Positions 52,925 to 63,878 of a DNA stretch of 64,000 bases are shown piece by piece. Origin of the DNA: Porodaedalea pini. Taxonomy: Eukaryota; Basidiomycota; Agaricomycetes; Hymenochaetales; Hymenochaetaceae. How positions within the stretch are numbered: position 1 is the first letter of the stretch; every line of letters starts with the position of its first letter. A program made the translations under genes and the position numbers. A model generated the notes under the pieces. The model saw only the letters and a program-made list of their open reading frames with translations. It was not told where the DNA came from and searched no databases. Location of the stretch: assembly GCA_002794775.1 (NCBI GenBank), contig NBAY01000057.1, forward strand, positions 124,001-188,000, read 5' to 3'.

Positions 52925-55900
52925 ATGGCTGAAAATGAAATCTGCATACAGTTCAATTTACTTCACTGACTATGTTTGCCACTGCAAAGCCAGAGCTACA
53001 CTCCATGACTTCAAGTTTGAATCAGACAGCAAGCTTTGGTATCAAGATCACTGCTATGAGACTTGTGCCTATTCTGGACTCACTCCATCTCATGACCCTC
53101 GTATTTCAACCTACCTTCTCAGACCAATGGCTCTTGGAGGTGGTGGGAAACCCAAACATCTCCTTGCTCAAAAAAAGGATAGAAAGCCTTATGGTGAACT
53201 CAAGAAGTCTGAAAAGGACAAGGTCAACAGGTCAAACAAAATTTATTGAGTCTGGACTATTAAACATCACCATAGCATGGTGCGCTTGACTTCATGCAAG
53301 AAGACCATCAAAGTCCTTTTATCTGACACTATTGGTGGCAAACTAGATCATGCATGCAAGCCCTGCCTGAACCTTCTTCACAACAGGCAATTTTGCAGAG
53401 CAATCAGTATTCCTGAGCTGTCGCTATCAAACATTAGGTATGCTAAGAAGTCCTATCATTAAGAAGAGCTCGGCATCAGATTTGCAAAGTGTTGAGGTGT
53501 AGACAAGCTCATAAATCCCAAGGTAAGCATTCATTGATTATTCATATTGCTAACAATCTAATCTTTTGTCCATATTGCTTCAGAATGAGGAAACACACTT
53601 GACAGTTTGCTATGCTATTAGTATCACAAATGGGAAATTCAAGGAACATGATGTGTTCACTGGATTGGTGAATGTTGTACTGCAGTGACTGGAGTGTGAA
53701 GCGAGAGGGAAGAAGATGATGAACTTCAAGTACCTACCTGCATTTGATGAGTTTATTTCAACTGTATTCCTAGTGTGTCCTCATGTGCATAAGTTGCTTT
53801 CAGCACACTTTCCTGTGTGTTCTGATAGGAGCATATAGTAATGTTTCTGCTTCTATTTCCCTTAGATATTGCACAGAGAGCTAACTGTCTCATAGGAAAC
53901 TATGTGCAAAAGAGACACAATTTATGGCTAGTATTTCTCAGTACTTGTTCGAGCTTGCTGATAAATTTATCACAGCTTTGAAGGTACTGCATCACCATAT
54001 CATGGTTAGTGCAGATGATACAAAGCTGCTAGCAACTTTTCAACCATTTCTAGACTGAGAGACATGCCAGTGGTATATTGTTGGTGGTACTAGAGAACCT
54101 CTCCTCATTACTGACCCTGATAACCTTCATGATGAGCTGGAGCAAGCTCAACTTGAGAAAGCAATGAAGGTGAAGTATCATAATAATAAAATATCCTACT
54201 CTTATTTTTTTTAAAAATTCCTTCACTGTAGGTTTGGATTTGGGTTCTTATAGTCCCCATTCCTAAAGTTCTGCCCATAGTCTTGGCAGCACTTGCAATA
54301 GCTGAAGATGTCTCTGTAGAGACACTCAGTTCATACACTACACAAGTACTAGCTGGACTACATGAAAGGGATATCTGAGGAGGAGATGCCATTTCCTATG
54401 CATGCAATGGTACAGAAAAGGAACAAGCAAACCAGAAAATTGTTTAATCTCAAGCACATGCCACAGACACCAGAGTGATTCAATTCCCTTCCTCTGGAGT
54501 AGAAGATCTCAAAATCAACATTGTGCTTTTCTCTGGGTGCCCTATGGTTATGGTGCAAGATTCATTACATTGCCGGAAGATGCACAGAAACAACATAGAA
54601 ACTGGGATGAAGACCTTGGTTTTTGGGAATCACTGCACTCTCTACAAGCATATCAGGGAGATGATGTATGATACAAAATCTCTACTCTACCACTGCAATG
54701 TCAAAAAGACTGACAAACAAGATGATTGTGCAGCGGCTTGGGTTTTTTCATCATTTGCACTCACATGACTAATCGAGAATCGGCCAGACAATCTTGGCAC
54801 AATAATCTACCTATTTGTTTTTGGAGAACTCATTGATGCATACCAGAATAGGTCAATACCTCACTCAGAGTACCTCTAGATGGTTTTTCAAGCACATTTC
54901 TTCACCAAACTCTGGAGAAATTTTCTACATGAGGCAAGATACCCTATCAACAGATCATGTCTGTCCTGGAAGGTGCTCAACATCTCTTCATTCCTTGTTA
55001 AAGAGTATCTGGAACTTCTTTTCATCTATAGGGACTATCTGGCTAGCATGTGTGTCCCACTGCTTCCTTGGCTTCATTCAAGTGAAGCATGCAAACATAT
55101 CTTTGGCAAGTATAGAAAAGAAGTAAAGAATTTTGATTTTGCAACATTCTTACACCTCATGCCAAAGATCCATTGGCTCATTTGGTATACTATGAGGCTT
55201 GGGAGTCTATCTACAGACAATGCAAAAGCATGAGCAGGCAGTTATGTTCATACCTGGTTGGATATGGAAGGTCTGTCTCTCACCAATCTAGCAGCATACC
55301 CAGATGATGCAGATATTGCAAAGCTGGCAAAGCTGGGATTTGATGATGCAGAGGACCTCTGGCAGCAACTTGGAGTATATATCACTGATCTTCATCCAGC
55401 CCAAGGAGTTCCTACTTAAGATTATCCTTCAGTACATGCTAATGACACAAGTGACACTTCAAGTGATGAGGATAGAATGAATGACAGGGATGGTGGAATG
55501 AAGGCATTACTCTCCCTGTCATCTTGGTATCCCAATCTCAAAACTGCAGTCCATTCCACTCAAGATATTGCCACCAATGACAATGACTCTTTTATGCCTG
55601 GTATTACAGAGTCAGTGTGCATGGTACTGGAGAATCTAATTGTACAGGAGCAAGACGATGACACAAACAGACCAAGTCAACTTTCTTCAATTGAGAATAA
55701 CATGCTCAATATCTCATGTGCAAAGCTTTTTTTGGATTTTGATACTTCACTTTGAATGTGAGTTACTTCTTTAAAGTTTATTCTTTTGCTATATTGATTC
55801 TTTATAACTTCTAGTGATGGACTCTTTATGCCAACTAAGGAACAATTTGAAGAGTTCCTTGCTGAATATTCCTGCACTGTCAGGGAAACACTTGCTGACA

Positions 55901-56851
55901 GCCTGCCCTTGATTGTCAATGCAAGCCCTGGTCTGAAGACATACACTGAAATTTCCGGGTCACATTTATCTGCAACCTGGCTACTAGCTTATCATTGTGC
56001 TCATGAAACCCAACTAGCACAAAAGGCCATCAGGACAGCAACATCAAGCACTACATCATCCTCAGAAGTGGACAATTCAAGGGTGTGTTACTCACTCATC
56101 AAGTGCATCAGCAAAGTCTTGAAGCTCCAACAAGATATGGGCACAGGTATAGGATTAGAGTGCAGAACAAGATGGATTGCAAAAGAGCTGACTGGCAATG
56201 CTGCCAATGCAGCAGCAGCAGTAGCAACAAAAACAGCAAAGGTATATATTCCAAATATTCAATTATTTGTGGTCTAACTGAGCATTTTTTCTATCTATAG
56301 ATGCTCTCAACCCGTTGCAGCATATACTTGTGGCTTTGCATTCCACAATCCTTGTCACAGCACTTGTCGAACACTGGAATACATGAACTGTTCCCTCTAT
56401 GGAACAGCATGTATGTGATCATCTATATTTTCCAGTGCCTGCTGGTGGCTCAATGTGAGTTGTTCTGCATTTTTTCTCTTACTTATGAACTAAACAATAG
56501 TCTACAGTACTTTCCATCTATGTAAAAAGCAGCAGGGAACACAGAAGACACTCCTAGGTACAGGAGGCATCCAGCATTGGTCAGCTCTCATATATCTCAC
56601 TCCAGACTTTTGAGCAGGTGGGTGGGCATGTTTTTAGGGAAGTACATACCTCAAACACTCACCTTCACATCTGGTCATTTGCACATATCCCACCTTTTGA
56701 GTTTTTGTGTACTCTTCTGGACTGGCTGCTCTTGAGACCTGATAGGTTTTCCATAGAGCTCTCAGAGGTTTCAACCAAAATCTGGTTGGAGATTCAGTCA
56801 GTTTCAAATTCTCTTCCTGCAGTTATGAAGGGATTTAGAAAAAGGAAGTAA
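52925..56851 (+). pseudogene. Transposase-like protein of a repetitive Agaricomycete family, multi-exon, broken
   Basis: Fragments in order: RPMALGGGGKPKHLLAQKKD (near 53130); DHACKPCLNLLHNRQFCRAI (near 53350); KFKEHDVFTGLVNVVLQ and MMNFKYLPAFDEFI (53640-53760); VPIPKVLPIVLAALAIAEDV (near 54260); AISYACNGTEKEQ (near 54390); GCPMVMVQDSLHCRKMHRNN (near 54540); YLFVFGELIDAYQNRSIPHS (near 54810); VPLLPWLHSSEACKHIFGKY (near 55065); ATWLLAYHCAHE and GIGLECRTRWIAKELTGNAA (56000-56200). I recognise this order from multi-copy Agaricomycete proteins but know no accepted name. The VQDSLH...RNN motif recalls P-element-type transposases (DPPHL..RN.L). Introns such as 54171-54232 are short. Stops throughout show it is dead. 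Confidence 0.55.
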
Positions 56852-56872
56852 AATTCTTTTATTATATTGCTA

Positions 56873-59339
56873 CAGTCGAACCTGTGTATAAGCATACCGG
56901 TGCATAAGCATTACCTGTACATAAGCATTGATTTTTTGATCCACCGAACTCGGTAGGCGGAGAATTCAGGGTCCTATAAGCATTATCCCCATAAGCATTT
57001 GACATTAAGATTTGAACAAAAATTTAAACCGAAAATGCTTATCTAGAGGTCATCAGGTGATCATATACCCCCATATGGATGCTCTTGTGATGGGCTGCGG
57101 CTTGGCAAGCGATGATTTTTGTGGTGTGCAGAAAGTAGATAGATAAGCAAAAAAAAAACACCTGTCAGATACCCTTACTGCTCTATCTTCACCATGTCTC
57201 AGGAGCTAGGTTGTGCTCAGAACCCAGATGGCACCTTGAAGGATGCCAGTGAAATCCAATGGTCACACTCACGCGACAGCTCTCCTATACCTCTCACTGG
57301 CCCCGGACCGGAGCCAACTGCACTTACCGCACTTCCCACACTTCCTGTGCTTCCTGCACTTCCCACACCTGTGCTTCCTTCACTTCCTGAAGTTGATGCC
57401 CCACCAAAGAAGCCATCGCATGGGAAAATAGCAAAGCCTAAGACCTTCGGAAAGCGGTCTATTACAGCCACTGTTCACCCAGTGCAGAAGCGTGTTTCCT
57501 ACACTAATGGTGATTGGCTTGAAATTCTCAACTTCACCGAAGGTCCTGGGAAGGATCTACCGCAGCACAAAATTGCTGAGCATTTCCATTTTAAATGGCC
57601 CAAGCTTAACCAGTCTACCATACACAATATCGTGGCAAAGCGAAATGAATTACAGAAAGCAGCTCAGGAGGATCCCCAATTTGTATTTTTTTCATGGCCC
57701 CAGACTGTGAAACTTCCTCAATTGGAGGAAGCACTTACATTTTGGGTTAATACTGCTCAAGGCCGAATCAATATTACGAGTGCGGTTCTCAAAGTCAAAG
57801 CTGAGCAATTTGCTAATCAGCTTGGAATCCTGGATGATCTGCACCTTTCCCTTTCCAATGGCTGGGTTGAATCATTCAAGCAACGACATGGGCTTTGAGA
57901 AATCCGGCTTCATGGTGAGGCCGCTTCTATTTCCCCTGATGATGTCGCAGCTGCTCGGAAGCATCTCCAGACCACTCTTTCAGGTTACAAACCATGTGAC
58001 ATATACAATTTCGATGAAACAGGCCTCTATTATAGGATGCCACCAGATCGCACACTCGCTACACAGCAGATTTCTGGTGGAAAAGGGGACAAAACACGAA
58101 TTACGCTTGGGTTAATTACAAACTCAGATGGATCAGATATTAGGGCTCCTCTTTTTTTAGGCCATGCACGTAAACCTCGGTGCTTCCAGAAGAAAGAAGG
58201 TGTTGATCTTGGATTTTACTACTTTTGGAATAAAAAAGCGTGGATGACAGGCTCAGTTTTCAAGATGTGAGTGAAAATTTATTTTATTTCTTATCCATTA
58301 ATTGATAATAAACTTTATCAAGTTTTCTTGAGGACCTTGACAGAGATATGCGCACTCAGGAGCGCAAGATTTGCCTCACAATCAACAATGCACCATCTCA
58401 CATTTTTGATCCAAAGGCGCTTACAAACACAGAGGTTATTTTCCTTGACCCAAATATGACGTCACACATCCAGCCAATGGATGCCGGGATTATTCGTGCA
58501 TTCAAGGCACATTATCAGCGCTTGTTCATTCTTGGTGCTCTCGGTCGTTACGAAGAAGGGGCTGAAAAGATATATTTTATCGATCAGCTTCAGGGAATGC
58601 GTCTTGTTATGGAAGCTTAGGACCTAATAACACCAAAAACCGTCGCAAACTGCTGGAAGCATGCAGGTATTCTTAGCACAGGCACATCCGACTCGGCGGT
58701 CAGAACTATAAACCAGGATGTCGGAGTCGAGAAGGCCATTACAGAACTTGAAGAAGCACTGAAGGAACTTTCTATGGAAGCTGGAACCAAGGACGTGCAG
58801 AAGGTTGAAGAACTTCTTGATGTGGAGGGCGAGAAAATCACAGAGGCCGAGTGGACGGACGACAAAATTATCTCACAGGTTAGGCTGAACCAAATGGAGG
58901 CGGAAGGCCAGCACATTCCTGAGCTAGAACCTCCAGAACCAGAACCAGAGCCACTCATGAGCCTCCCAGAGGCTTGCCATGCGCTCTCGCAGCTCAATGT
59001 GCTTTTTCAAAGCTGGACCGGTGCAGAGTTCAGTCAGGCACACAAGCTGTTACCAAAGCTGCGACGGGAGCTTCAGAAGGAGATTAACAAGGGTCTAAAC
59101 CAGGCTGATATTTGTAGTTATTTCTCTTAAAGTGTCCTTTTCAACTATTTAACAGCTGAAAATAATGTAAATGTCTTCACCTGCACGCATGGGTCTTGAC
59201 ATTGGATTGCGTGAGACAGCATTCCATAAATGGAAATAACTTTATTTGTTTATTATGCAATAACGCGGACAAGCATTACTGTCTATAAGCATTGGCCGAC
59301 GTGTCCACCGAGGTCAATGCTTATACACAGGTTCGACTG
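56873..59339 (+). mobile_element. Pogo/Tigger-type DNA transposon, 2467 bp
   Basis: Perfect terminal inverted repeats CAGTCGAACCTGTGTATAAG at both ends with TA duplications (56871-56872; 59340-59341). The repeat ATAAGCAT recurs several times near each end. It encodes one transposase. Length and TA target are typical of pogo elements. Confidence 0.96.
57194..59130 (+). pseudogene. Pogo-type transposase (CENP-B-like HTH plus DDE), inactivated
   Basis: ATG 57194 in the context ACCATGTC. Residues about 30-90 are Pro/Ala/Leu-rich; the first helix-turn-helix lies at about 105-155 (DLPQHKIAEHFHFKWPKLNQ), the second at about 180-230 (KVKAEQFANQLGILDD; WVESFKQRHGL); then a TGA at 57896-57898 and the DDE domain with YNFDETGLYYRM, an intron at 58267-58322, LTINNAPSHIFD, and LDPNMTSHIQPMDAGIIRAF. 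The second catalytic position reads Asn where the family has Asp before NAPSH. A TAG at 58618-58620 stands where Trp is expected (EA-stop-DLITPKTVANCWKHAG). The C-terminus is acidic and ends at 59130. All three changes are single transitions. Confidence 0.93.
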
Positions 59340-59341
59340 TA

Positions 59342-59774
59342 TTCTATTTTACTTTTGTTTTTGACTTTTTGGAGGTAGTCACATGCTTCTACACATACCC
59401 TTTCGTCTATGGAGTTCAAGGAGATATCTAGACACTTTGTAAGTTGCTTTGTAAGTTGAACATTGTTGAAATTGCCAGAACTTATATGTTCAACTCTGCA
59501 GGCATTAACATTTTCATCAATCCGTAGTTTTGTTTTGTTTATTGCATTAAAAAACCTGCAAAAATCACTAATATTCTATTTGAGGCCTGTACTAAATCCA
59601 GATAAAATGCACCCCAAGCAGAGGCCTGAGGCTGAAATCCGGACAATTTTGTCCAAAATTTTGTAGGCCTGACACAATCCAGATAAAACAGGCCCACCAG
59701 GGCCTGAAAAAATCCAGATAAAGCATGCTCTGGCCGGCCTCAGGCCTATTTTGGCATTGCCAGGGGTCCTGTCA
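59342..59774. other. Right edge of the TE nest
   Basis: Non-coding. Contains three copies of AATCCAGATAAA (about 59597, 59669, 59711) and many AGGCCTGA motifs. It ends near GGCATTGCCAGGGGTCC at 59753, after which unit homology resumes. It is probably the 3' terminal region of the oldest element. Seen on the minus strand, the repeats read TTTATCTGGATT. Confidence 0.45.
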
Positions 59775-60535
59775 TAAAGAGGGACATCCAGATTGCTGTA
59801 GTGCAGATCCACACCCTACATGGCACATCTCTAGCTCCACTCTGAAGATTCCAACCATGTGCTGCAAACCTAGTATTCCGACTTGATCCACTGGGGAGAT
59901 GGAAGGAGTTAGTACTTTGTGATTGTTTCGGTTGAATCAATCATCTACACTCAGTGATCCTCATCTTTTTATAACTATCACCTTGAGCTTCGTGTCACAC
60001 TGCAATCAGCGAACTGATTTTCCCTTCTGCGCACTTGTAATGAGCTCTATAATAAGCCCTTACATCACAGCGTATTGTCCTCATCGAACTGTAATGCTGA
60101 CCACTCCGATACTGCCTGAGAAGCGCAGCGAATGTCAGAGAACTATGTGCACAGCTGATTCAAGATTGCGTTCAATGAGGATGGTGATGATATGCTAGTT
60201 TACAACACTGATCATCATTGAGACCTGTCCTCGCAGCAGCTGCCTCAAGTCAAATGGGACATCGTCGGCAGAAGCGGCTTCTCACATCTCCATTTGCATC
60301 CAACGCGTGATCTGTGCTATCATATGATCCCTGGAGATGAGGGGTGCAGCAAACACCCAGCATGATCGGAAAAGCACACAGATGCAATGGAGAGCGTGCT
60401 CTCGAAAGCCTGCAATTATGCTAGAGGTGACGTCGACAGCATGGCAAGTGTGGAAGGGAAGGAGCCACAAGACGAAGCAGAAGCAGCCGAGACTGTAGAG
60501 TATGAGAGGCCTCAAACAAATCAGGGATTCAGTTT
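59775..60535 (-). pseudogene. Unit D/E G-alpha segment, right remnant
   Basis: Aligns with 40975-41360 (left of the nest) and, from 60210, with the 24480-24800 and 36110-36440 part of other units (GTTGTAGAGGATGAGAG-type block near 60490). Stops in all frames. Colinearity ends near 60535 at a further insertion. Confidence 0.4.
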
Positions 60536-61590
60536 CATGTGAGCAATAGTGTATAATGTCTGCTATCTACTACAAGCAGCTCCAACCGCTATGGGGAGAA
60601 AACAAGAGGAAGTGAACAAAACAGAGAAGTTGCCCATGTCAAGGCACGAAAAGGATTATGCAGAGTGTATGCATTGTCGAGGGATGTATCGATGAATGTA
60701 ATGATGAAAAGATATGGGGCATGATGAAATGATGTCCTCATAATCAAATTGAAGGGATGTGGCATATTCGTAGTATGATATTAAATTGTGATCGGAAGGG
60801 AAAGCAAAGTGAATGGAATTGAGATGGGACAGGTCTGGAAGGCGTAGTCCATACATCAATGCTAGTTCATAAGATAAACCCTGTGTGGGTATGAAAGATT
60901 TCACACGCGGGTTGAGAGGTTGAGTGCCGACAAAAGATGGCAAACCAGGTTGTTCGTCCAGTGGTGTGTGGTAGCTGACAAAAGCCAGTTGGAAGTTATT
61001 GTTTGTATTGGCCGATAAGGCCCGAAGTTCGGTGATGATTTCGACCGATGAGGCCGAAGGCGATGGAGGTGATGATGTGTAGTGAGTCGCTGCAGTGAGC
61101 AAGCAACGACGAATGAAGTGGAAGATATCCCTGTCCGAGGCAGGAGGCTCAGATGGGGTTGAGGCTTTGGAAGGCCTGGCGTGGCGACGGCTATGGCGTC
61201 AGCGACAGGGCGAGGCGCGATACAAGGTAAGGGTGCGACACAACGGTGGCGCCAACAATGATCTCAGATCCAAGACCGCTAGTAAGATGTGGTTGAGGAC
61301 ACAATTAAAGCGGAGGGTAGTTCTGCGATAATGCATGAAGGGATCGCGCATCGTTGACGGGCCAAGGTCTCAGCACAATTTTCCCACGATATGGGAGATG
61401 GGAGTAAGAGGTTAAGTGAGCAATAGAAACTCCTGCTCCTGCTCCTCCCGTCATTGGTGCTGAGTTTGTCGGGGCCGGACTAATGGGAGGAAAACTGACA
61501 GCAGTCGGCTCCACCAGAAGCTCCTGCGCTATCGAGGCATCCACGACAGCGTCGAAGATGAACTAGACAAGACGCACGACGGCACGCCAC
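60536..61590 (-). pseudogene. Insertion with two unknown open frames
   Basis: Absent from units A-C. Minus frames 61544-61305 (AHLTSYSHLPYRGKIVLRPW; 79 codons) and 61102-60656 (148 codons: VKSFIPTQGLSYELALMYGL; LISYYEYATSLQFDYEDII). The first matches the proline-rich segment at 19778-20030 over about 14 residues, so the two insertions share an origin. They may be exons of one gene or element. No domain was recognised. Confidence 0.4.
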
Positions 61591-62172
61591 GAAATGTGCT
61601 CAGCGCGGAATATGCGTGGAGAGTTCATTAGTTGGAAATCTGTGCAATGAGAGAGGGAGTTAGTCGGGAGGGACGGGAGGGAGAGGAGGCAGGCATGGTG
61701 GGAAGGGGCGAGGGTTTTTTCTTTTTCTTAAGCTGGCGAGAAGGCAGACGGACGGCGGGGCTTTGGATGTTAACATACACGGTGCGCGAGCGACATGTAC
61801 ATTCACCTCCCTCTTGCAGACTTGTATCAAGCTCCCATCCTTTGCCCTTCCTTTCTCCTGCCATCTGTATTGACCCCCCACCCTTCCTGTTCCGCTGCAT
61901 TTCCGCCAGGAAGCAATCAAGGGTAACGCAGACGAGAAGCCCCAAACTGATACTGATGCTTATTTCAAGAGTTGTTGTTGATTTGCCTTGAGGTATTGAG
62001 AATGGGCGAGACCGAGATATGTCGGATGGTTTGGTCATTGAGTGCATGGTTGAAAGGACGAGACGAGAGGGAGAGATGTACCAGATTCGCTTTGCCCTGT
62101 CCGCCATCCAATAAGCATATCAACATTCTCTCTTCTTTCTTTCCCTTCAACATCCAACAGAGATAGACGCAC
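61591..62172 (-). pseudogene. Unit E G-alpha-like gene, region downstream of first exon
   Basis: Resumes unit colinearity (GCTCAGCGCGGAATATGCG, compared with 36506). The intron donor GTGCGTC starts at 62172. The frames that follow (62153-61965 and 62107-61628) do not show a GxxxxGKS P-loop or switch motifs; GGQGKANLVHL near 62100 is only vaguely similar. The gene therefore seems to lose its GTPase core after exon one. Confidence 0.35.
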
Positions 62173-62458
62173 CAAGTAAAAGTATCTTCACAGGCCTCGG
62201 GCCCTTCCTCTCCGCTGCCCGCTGCCTCGCCAGCTCCTCGTTAATCAAGTCCGAGATCCGCTGCGCGTCGGCGGCGGTGGCGAGACGTGCCACGCGCTCT
62301 TGTGAGGTCTCGTTTGGGGCCGGGGCAAGCGCGCGGGTGAATGGGTCGACAGAGGTGAGTATGCGTTGGTGCTCGAGTGCCGCACCGGAGGCGGCGGAAC
62401 TGGTAGGCGGGGGTGCGGTCGGCTTGGGGACGCGCCGTGCGGATACCGCCGCGGTGAG
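62173..62458 (-). CDS. Unit E G-protein alpha-like first exon, open
   Basis: From an acceptor CACACAG ending at 62459 to a donor G|GTGCGT at 62172, the minus frame is open: VPKPTAPPPTSSAASGAAL, then HQRILTS, DPFTRALAPAPNETSQERV, TAADAQRISDLINEELARQR, AERKGPRPVKILLLG. Heterotrimeric G-protein alpha subunits of basidiomycetes have this kind of N-terminal helix (ET..ER...ISD.I.EEL.R.R) followed by K-[IV]-LLLG-[intron]-P-loop. This is the best-preserved of the four exons in the array. The start codon lies in an upstream exon that I could not place. The exon may be a relic, since the GTPase core was not found downstream. Confidence 0.6.
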
Positions 62459-63129
62459 CTGTGTGGACCTCGAACAGAAGAAGCGAGGAGGATGATATGA
62501 AGGTAACGTAGAGAAAGAAGAAAGAAAAGAAAAAAGAGGAGTGTGAGAGCGTGGTGATGAACGAAGGGAAGAGAATGAAAGACGCGTCCATTCGACTTTG
62601 AAGCGCGCTCGGCGTCGATTAATATTTCCCCGTACAATTTCCTTCTCTCAGCTTATATCGACATCCTTAATCCTCTATCCATCTCTTAGTTCTGATAGCG
62701 TATCGTACTGCAATGTCGTACTTGACGTAGTAGAATTCGGATCCGAAAGGCAGACGTTGATTTGCGTGTGGACATGGTTGCTCCAACCCATGGATCCGAG
62801 AAAAAACGACCTGCCGTTCATAGAAAACAACTGACACAGGACGAGCGTGAAGAAACATCGAACCCGCTATTCATCAAATAGGCAGGGCCTCGCACTCCTC
62901 CCAGATGATAACAAGGTGCGAGAATGCAAGCAATAAGTCGGTGTTCTGAAGAACGAGAAACAATGACTCACATAAGTCAACTCTCATTTATAATGCTCCC
63001 CACTCGCTGCACTCATCGCACAGGACAGCTTCAGCATCAAGTCTAGTCGCATCGTCCGTAATCATCTGAATGAGTTGATTGAGACTGTCGATTCAGTCGA
63101 AGCCGCTGACTCTAATGTAAACAAACCAC
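62459..63129. other. Unit E spacer upstream of G-alpha-like exon
   Basis: Purine-rich (62500-62560), then the conserved block near 62715 (AATGTCGTACTTGACGTAG) and the region matching 63060/26060 (CTGAATGAG). No gene is supported. Confidence 0.5.
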
Positions 63130-63454
63130 GTGCGAGTCTCGTTCGCCGCTCTGTCAACGATCCTCATTCGTTTCTTCAACCTGCTCAGTATGCGCTATGG
63201 GTAAAGTATCTCAATAAATTCAAAAAAAGTATGAACCTCATCATCAGCTCAGTACCGAATGCTAGCTTCGTATCACTCTCCTTATCATGCTCGGCGGTAT
63301 CACATCTGCTCGGCGTCAGGCTCACGAATCTTTTCTCGATGCTCTCACAGTTCCTTCACTCCAGAGGCGTGTCACCATATAAATTTTGGGTGCGAAAATA
63401 TACGTGGCAAGAGAATCTGATGCCGCAGTCGGCTTCATCAAGCTTCATCTGCAT
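63130..63454 (-). pseudogene. Unit E small gene, 3' remnant
   Basis: Colinear with the second block of the small gene in units B and C (27000-27500; 37680-37950). The 5' part with the MGGS start is missing; the sequence passes directly into the receptor 5' half. Confidence 0.35.
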
Positions 63455-63818
63455 GGTTTGGGCTTCGCTACCATAATTAACTTGTGAAGCTAGAATTTCA
63501 TGAAGAAACCCACCCAGAAGTATTTCACCTATACATCCAACTCGATAAGTAACTGCACTGAATGAGTTTGCAGAATTTCACACCTCCTTATCTATAGTGA
63601 TAACTTCAGAAACACTGTTCGTTCAGTCGGACTCTGCGCATAAGGTCAGGCCACGTACTCGAGTGATAGATTAAAACGGTTGCAAGCGCCACAGCAAAGT
63701 AATCCTCTGTCACATTCTCGGAGACAAACAACTGTACCAGGCTTGGATCGATGGGCTCAGCATCGGAGCGAGTGTGGAATGAGTGAGTCAGGTTATGGGC
63801 AAGCTCCAGAGTGGACAT
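63455..63818 (-). pseudogene. Unit E membrane-protein gene, 5' remnant
   Basis: ATG at 63818: MSTLELAHNLTHSFHTRSDA, then DPSLVQLFVSENVTEDYFAV and ALATVLIYHS, colinear with the first exon of unit C. Homology stops at 63455, inside the third exon region, so the helices and the C-terminal tail are deleted. Confidence 0.55.
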
Positions 63819-63868
63819 CGCTGAGGTCCTCACGAGTGAAGGTCCAGCACCGAGAGAGCATACTGATA

Positions 63869-63878
63869 TTTTTATATG
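63869..63878 (-). promoter_or_regulatory. TATA-like box, unit E membrane-protein remnant
   Basis: CATATAAAAA about 50 bp upstream of the ATG at 63818. Confidence 0.4.

Noticed and set aside
40975..60170. Similar 390-bp segments at both sides of the nest as the long target duplication of one giant mobile element
   Set aside because: They differ at many positions and match the same place in other array units. They are diverged unit repeats rather than a recent duplication.
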